A stretch of DNA of 49,985 nt from Armatimonas sp043757465 (GTDB lineage Bacteria > Armatimonadota > Armatimonadia > Armatimonadales > Armatimonadaceae), in contig NZ_JAYVPL010000121.1 of assembly GCF_043757465.1 (NCBI RefSeq), forward strand, positions 1 through 49,985, written 5' to 3'. Below the pieces are notes generated by a model, which searched no databases, had not been told where the DNA came from, and was given only the letters and a program-made list of their open reading frames with translations. Shown here piece after piece: positions 48,510 to 49,985 of this stretch (position 1 is the stretch's first letter; each line of letters starts with the position of its first letter). Position numbers and translations under genes: made by a program.

Positions 48510-49895
48510 TCACCCGATGAATGTCCCATTAATGTAGGCTTGCGCTTTATCCCAGACGAGCCCACCAACAGTTCGCCCCATCTTGCGGCCTTCCGTATCG
48601 GCAGCTTCAAAGTGAATCCCACCGTAGCGACGAGAGGCTCCTGCCTGATCCGCAACCTCGGAAAATGTCGTCCAGGTAGTTACGAGCGACTCAACACGCG
48701 TCACCGCACTGCGTGAACTGGAGGGAGAATAGACGAATGTATCGCTACCGGTGAAACGCTTGAGCACCTCGGCGGCGGCGGCGCTAAACGTACTATGACC
48801 CGACGTGTACTCCGGGAACGGCGGCGTGAGAAAATCAGGAGCCTGCGCGGGAACCCAGCTCCCATTTCCTGTGGAAAGAGCACGAATGGTGGTAATCGGG
48901 CGCGATGTGTTATAGAAGCGCTTGCACTCCCAGCACCCGATACCCGCGTCCATTACCGCATTGCCAACGGTGAAGAAGAGTTTCACATCCCGATCCAGAT
49001 CGTACTGATCCCGGTCGGAGACGGCGGTGGCGAAGAGCAGCCAGTGTCCTGGGGGCTGCACCGAGCGTGGCCCATCGGCCCAGTACTCTACCAGTGTCTT
49101 CTGTGCCGTGGTCAGATCAGCCGTGAGCTTAATGACATCGTTCATCTGTGCAATATAGAGTGCGGAGCCGAACTCGGGCGGTGCTGCCGGGCGCAGTGCC
49201 GAAGATGAGGAGAGCGCGAACGGTGTCACGAGGCCCCAGTGGGGCGCGATATAGGCCGGAGACTTCCCATTGGGAAAGCGAATCTGCTGCCAGAACTTTG
49301 GATTAACCACATTATCCGCAGTATTAACGGGAACATAGCCTGTCGTATCGGCGTAGCTCCCGAGCTGGTTGGCACCGTCGGCGTGGCGGAAGTCCAGAAG
49401 CGCCTGCGCACATCGATTTCCAATCCCCACCGCTGTGGTTGTATCCAGAGATGTATTGTTCGGGTCGTACCCCAAGCTCGCCATGAGCGTGTCGAAGGAG
49501 GTTTTCTGCGAGGGATAGAGATCCACCAGGGCACGGTAGGTGGCAAAGCTCACGGCCTGTTCTTTATTGCCCTGCGTTTGCTCCCCAGCAGGTCGCCGCA
49601 AGGTCGCTCCAAGGCGTGTGCCCAGTGCAACGGCATCGTAGCAGGCCCAAGCGTCGAAGGCGGCGGTGTGAACCATCGCAATTGCCCGCGCATTCATCGG
49701 TGGCCCCAGGGTCGTATTGCTGATGGCATTGAGCACTTTTTGTGCCCACCGCCCGGAGACCGACCGGTTCAGCGTCGTGCCGCCTCCCCCTCCGCCACAG
49801 CCGATGAGTGCAAGGGTGGGAGGGAGCGCCAGTGCCCCCGCCAAAAAACGACGACGAGACAGGGAAGCTGCCAAAAGAGAAGTGCGTGTTTCCAT
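48510..49895 (-). CDS. Vanadium-type haloperoxidase / PAP2-fold Tat lipoprotein
   Basis: 461 aa from the ATG at 49895; the longer frame to 49982 is not supported. Twin-arginine signal (SRRRFLAGAL) ending in a lipobox-like LIGC with Cys33 and a Gly run. The vanadium/phosphatase core is visible as KRFYNTSRPIT (Lys and Arg), PEYTSGHSTFSAAAAEVL (SGHS motif) and RRYGGIHFEAAD (Arg and His). The family includes haloperoxidases and related acid phosphatases; the balance of motifs favours the haloperoxidase-like group. The protein should work outside the cytoplasmic membrane. Substrate is unknown. The 5' region to the window edge (49896-49985) shows no clear gene. Confidence 0.87.
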   Translation of the reverse strand: METRTSLLAASLSRRRFLAGALALPPTLALIGCGGGGGGTTLNRSVSGRWAQKVLNAISNTTLGPPMNARAIAMVHTAAFDAWACYDAVALGTRLGATLRRPAGEQTQGNKEQAVSFATYRALVDLYPSQKTSFDTLMASLGYDPNNTSLDTTTAVGIGNRCAQALLDFRHADGANQLGSYADTTGYVPVNTADNVVNPKFWQQIRFPNGKSPAYIAPHWGLVTPFALSSSSALRPAAPPEFGSALYIAQMNDVIKLTADLTTAQKTLVEYWADGPRSVQPPGHWLLFATAVSDRDQYDLDRDVKLFFTVGNAVMDAGIGCWECKRFYNTSRPITTIRALSTGNGSWVPAQAPDFLTPPFPEYTSGHSTFSAAAAEVLKRFTGSDTFVYSPSSSRSAVTRVESLVTTWTTFSEVADQAGASRRYGGIHFEAADTEGRKMGRTVGGLVWDKAQAYINGTFIG

Positions 49896-49985
49896 AATTA
49901 AACGACCGAGGGGACTGTCTGCTTTAGCTGACAGGGGAATCGGCAACCGCACGGCACAGGTGCGCTGCGCACCATGCCGCATAGA
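49896..49985. other. Window edge, upstream of the haloperoxidase gene
   Basis: Ninety bases of promoter-side sequence. TTTAAT lies just before the ATG at 49895, too close to act as a normal -10. No gene is supported. Confidence 0.3.

Noticed and set aside
1..49985. tRNA, rRNA and riboswitch genes
   Set aside because: I saw no cloverleaf-like sequences, rRNA segments or known riboswitch cores; a covariance-model scan would be needed to be sure.

Overview
The window is a dense, mostly high-GC bacterial chromosome segment with about 45 protein genes. No rRNA, tRNA, CRISPR array or plasmid backbone was recognised. Several traits together point to a deep-branching Gram-negative-type lineage such as Armatimonadota: a DUF1501 Tat protein, a cell-wall SEDS polymerase fused to its transpeptidase, ECF sigma factors with paired regulators, many short or missing 5' leaders, and propeller and enolase-superfamily proteins. 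That assignment is inference from gene content only.

Layout. 107-2767 (minus): an asparagine-synthase-like protein and an M24 peptidase. 2821-5487 (plus): a membrane protein, a palindromic repeat element and a PQQ-propeller lipoprotein. 5408-9009: a 3.2-kb AT-rich island with two orphan genes and IS3 and IS1 transposase remnants, bounded by two diverged ~208-bp copies of the lipoprotein/mutY 3' junction. 8885-17252 (minus): mutY, a nucleoside-type MFS transporter, a SEDS-transpeptidase fusion, oligoendopeptidase F and a metallo-hydrolase. 17372-20073 (plus): a class II aldolase, an orphan protein and an M20 dipeptidase. 20070-26121 (minus): an S9 oligopeptidase, an acidic protein, a disordered secreted protein, a DUF1501 protein and a small membrane protein. 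26174-29616 (minus): the unit DUF4446 - ECF sigma - anti-sigma-like/STN protein - tilS. 29671-31828 (plus): a ParB-like protein with Cys clusters, a membrane protein and a YtxH-like protein. 31833-33724 (minus): an HTH protein and an ABC-2 polysaccharide exporter. 33881-35506 (plus): a purine nucleoside phosphorylase, an ECF sigma factor and its zinc anti-sigma. 35503-49895: a cupin, a kinase-like protein, a PhyH dioxygenase, a dipeptide epimerase, a transglutaminase-like protein, a DUF4397 lipoprotein, a DUF1611 protein, tyrS, an ATP-grasp enzyme, an aldo/keto reductase, a propeller-toroid fusion, an enolase-superfamily enzyme and a vanadium-type haloperoxidase.

Themes. Peptide and amino-acid handling is prominent: M24, M3, M20 and S9 peptidases, a dipeptide epimerase and a DUF1611 protein. 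Envelope building is the second theme: the SEDS-PBP fusion, the Wzm/Wzt-type exporter and several Tat or lipoproteins. A recurring pattern is a TANNNT -10 box ending only 5-8 nt before the start codon, which predicts many leaderless mRNAs. Other genes keep good Shine-Dalgarno sites. The strongest oddities are the island with its duplicated junction, whose coding differences are almost all synonymous, the SEDS-HHH-transpeptidase fusion, the anti-sigma/STN fusion and the mutY reading frame that has no ordinary start codon.
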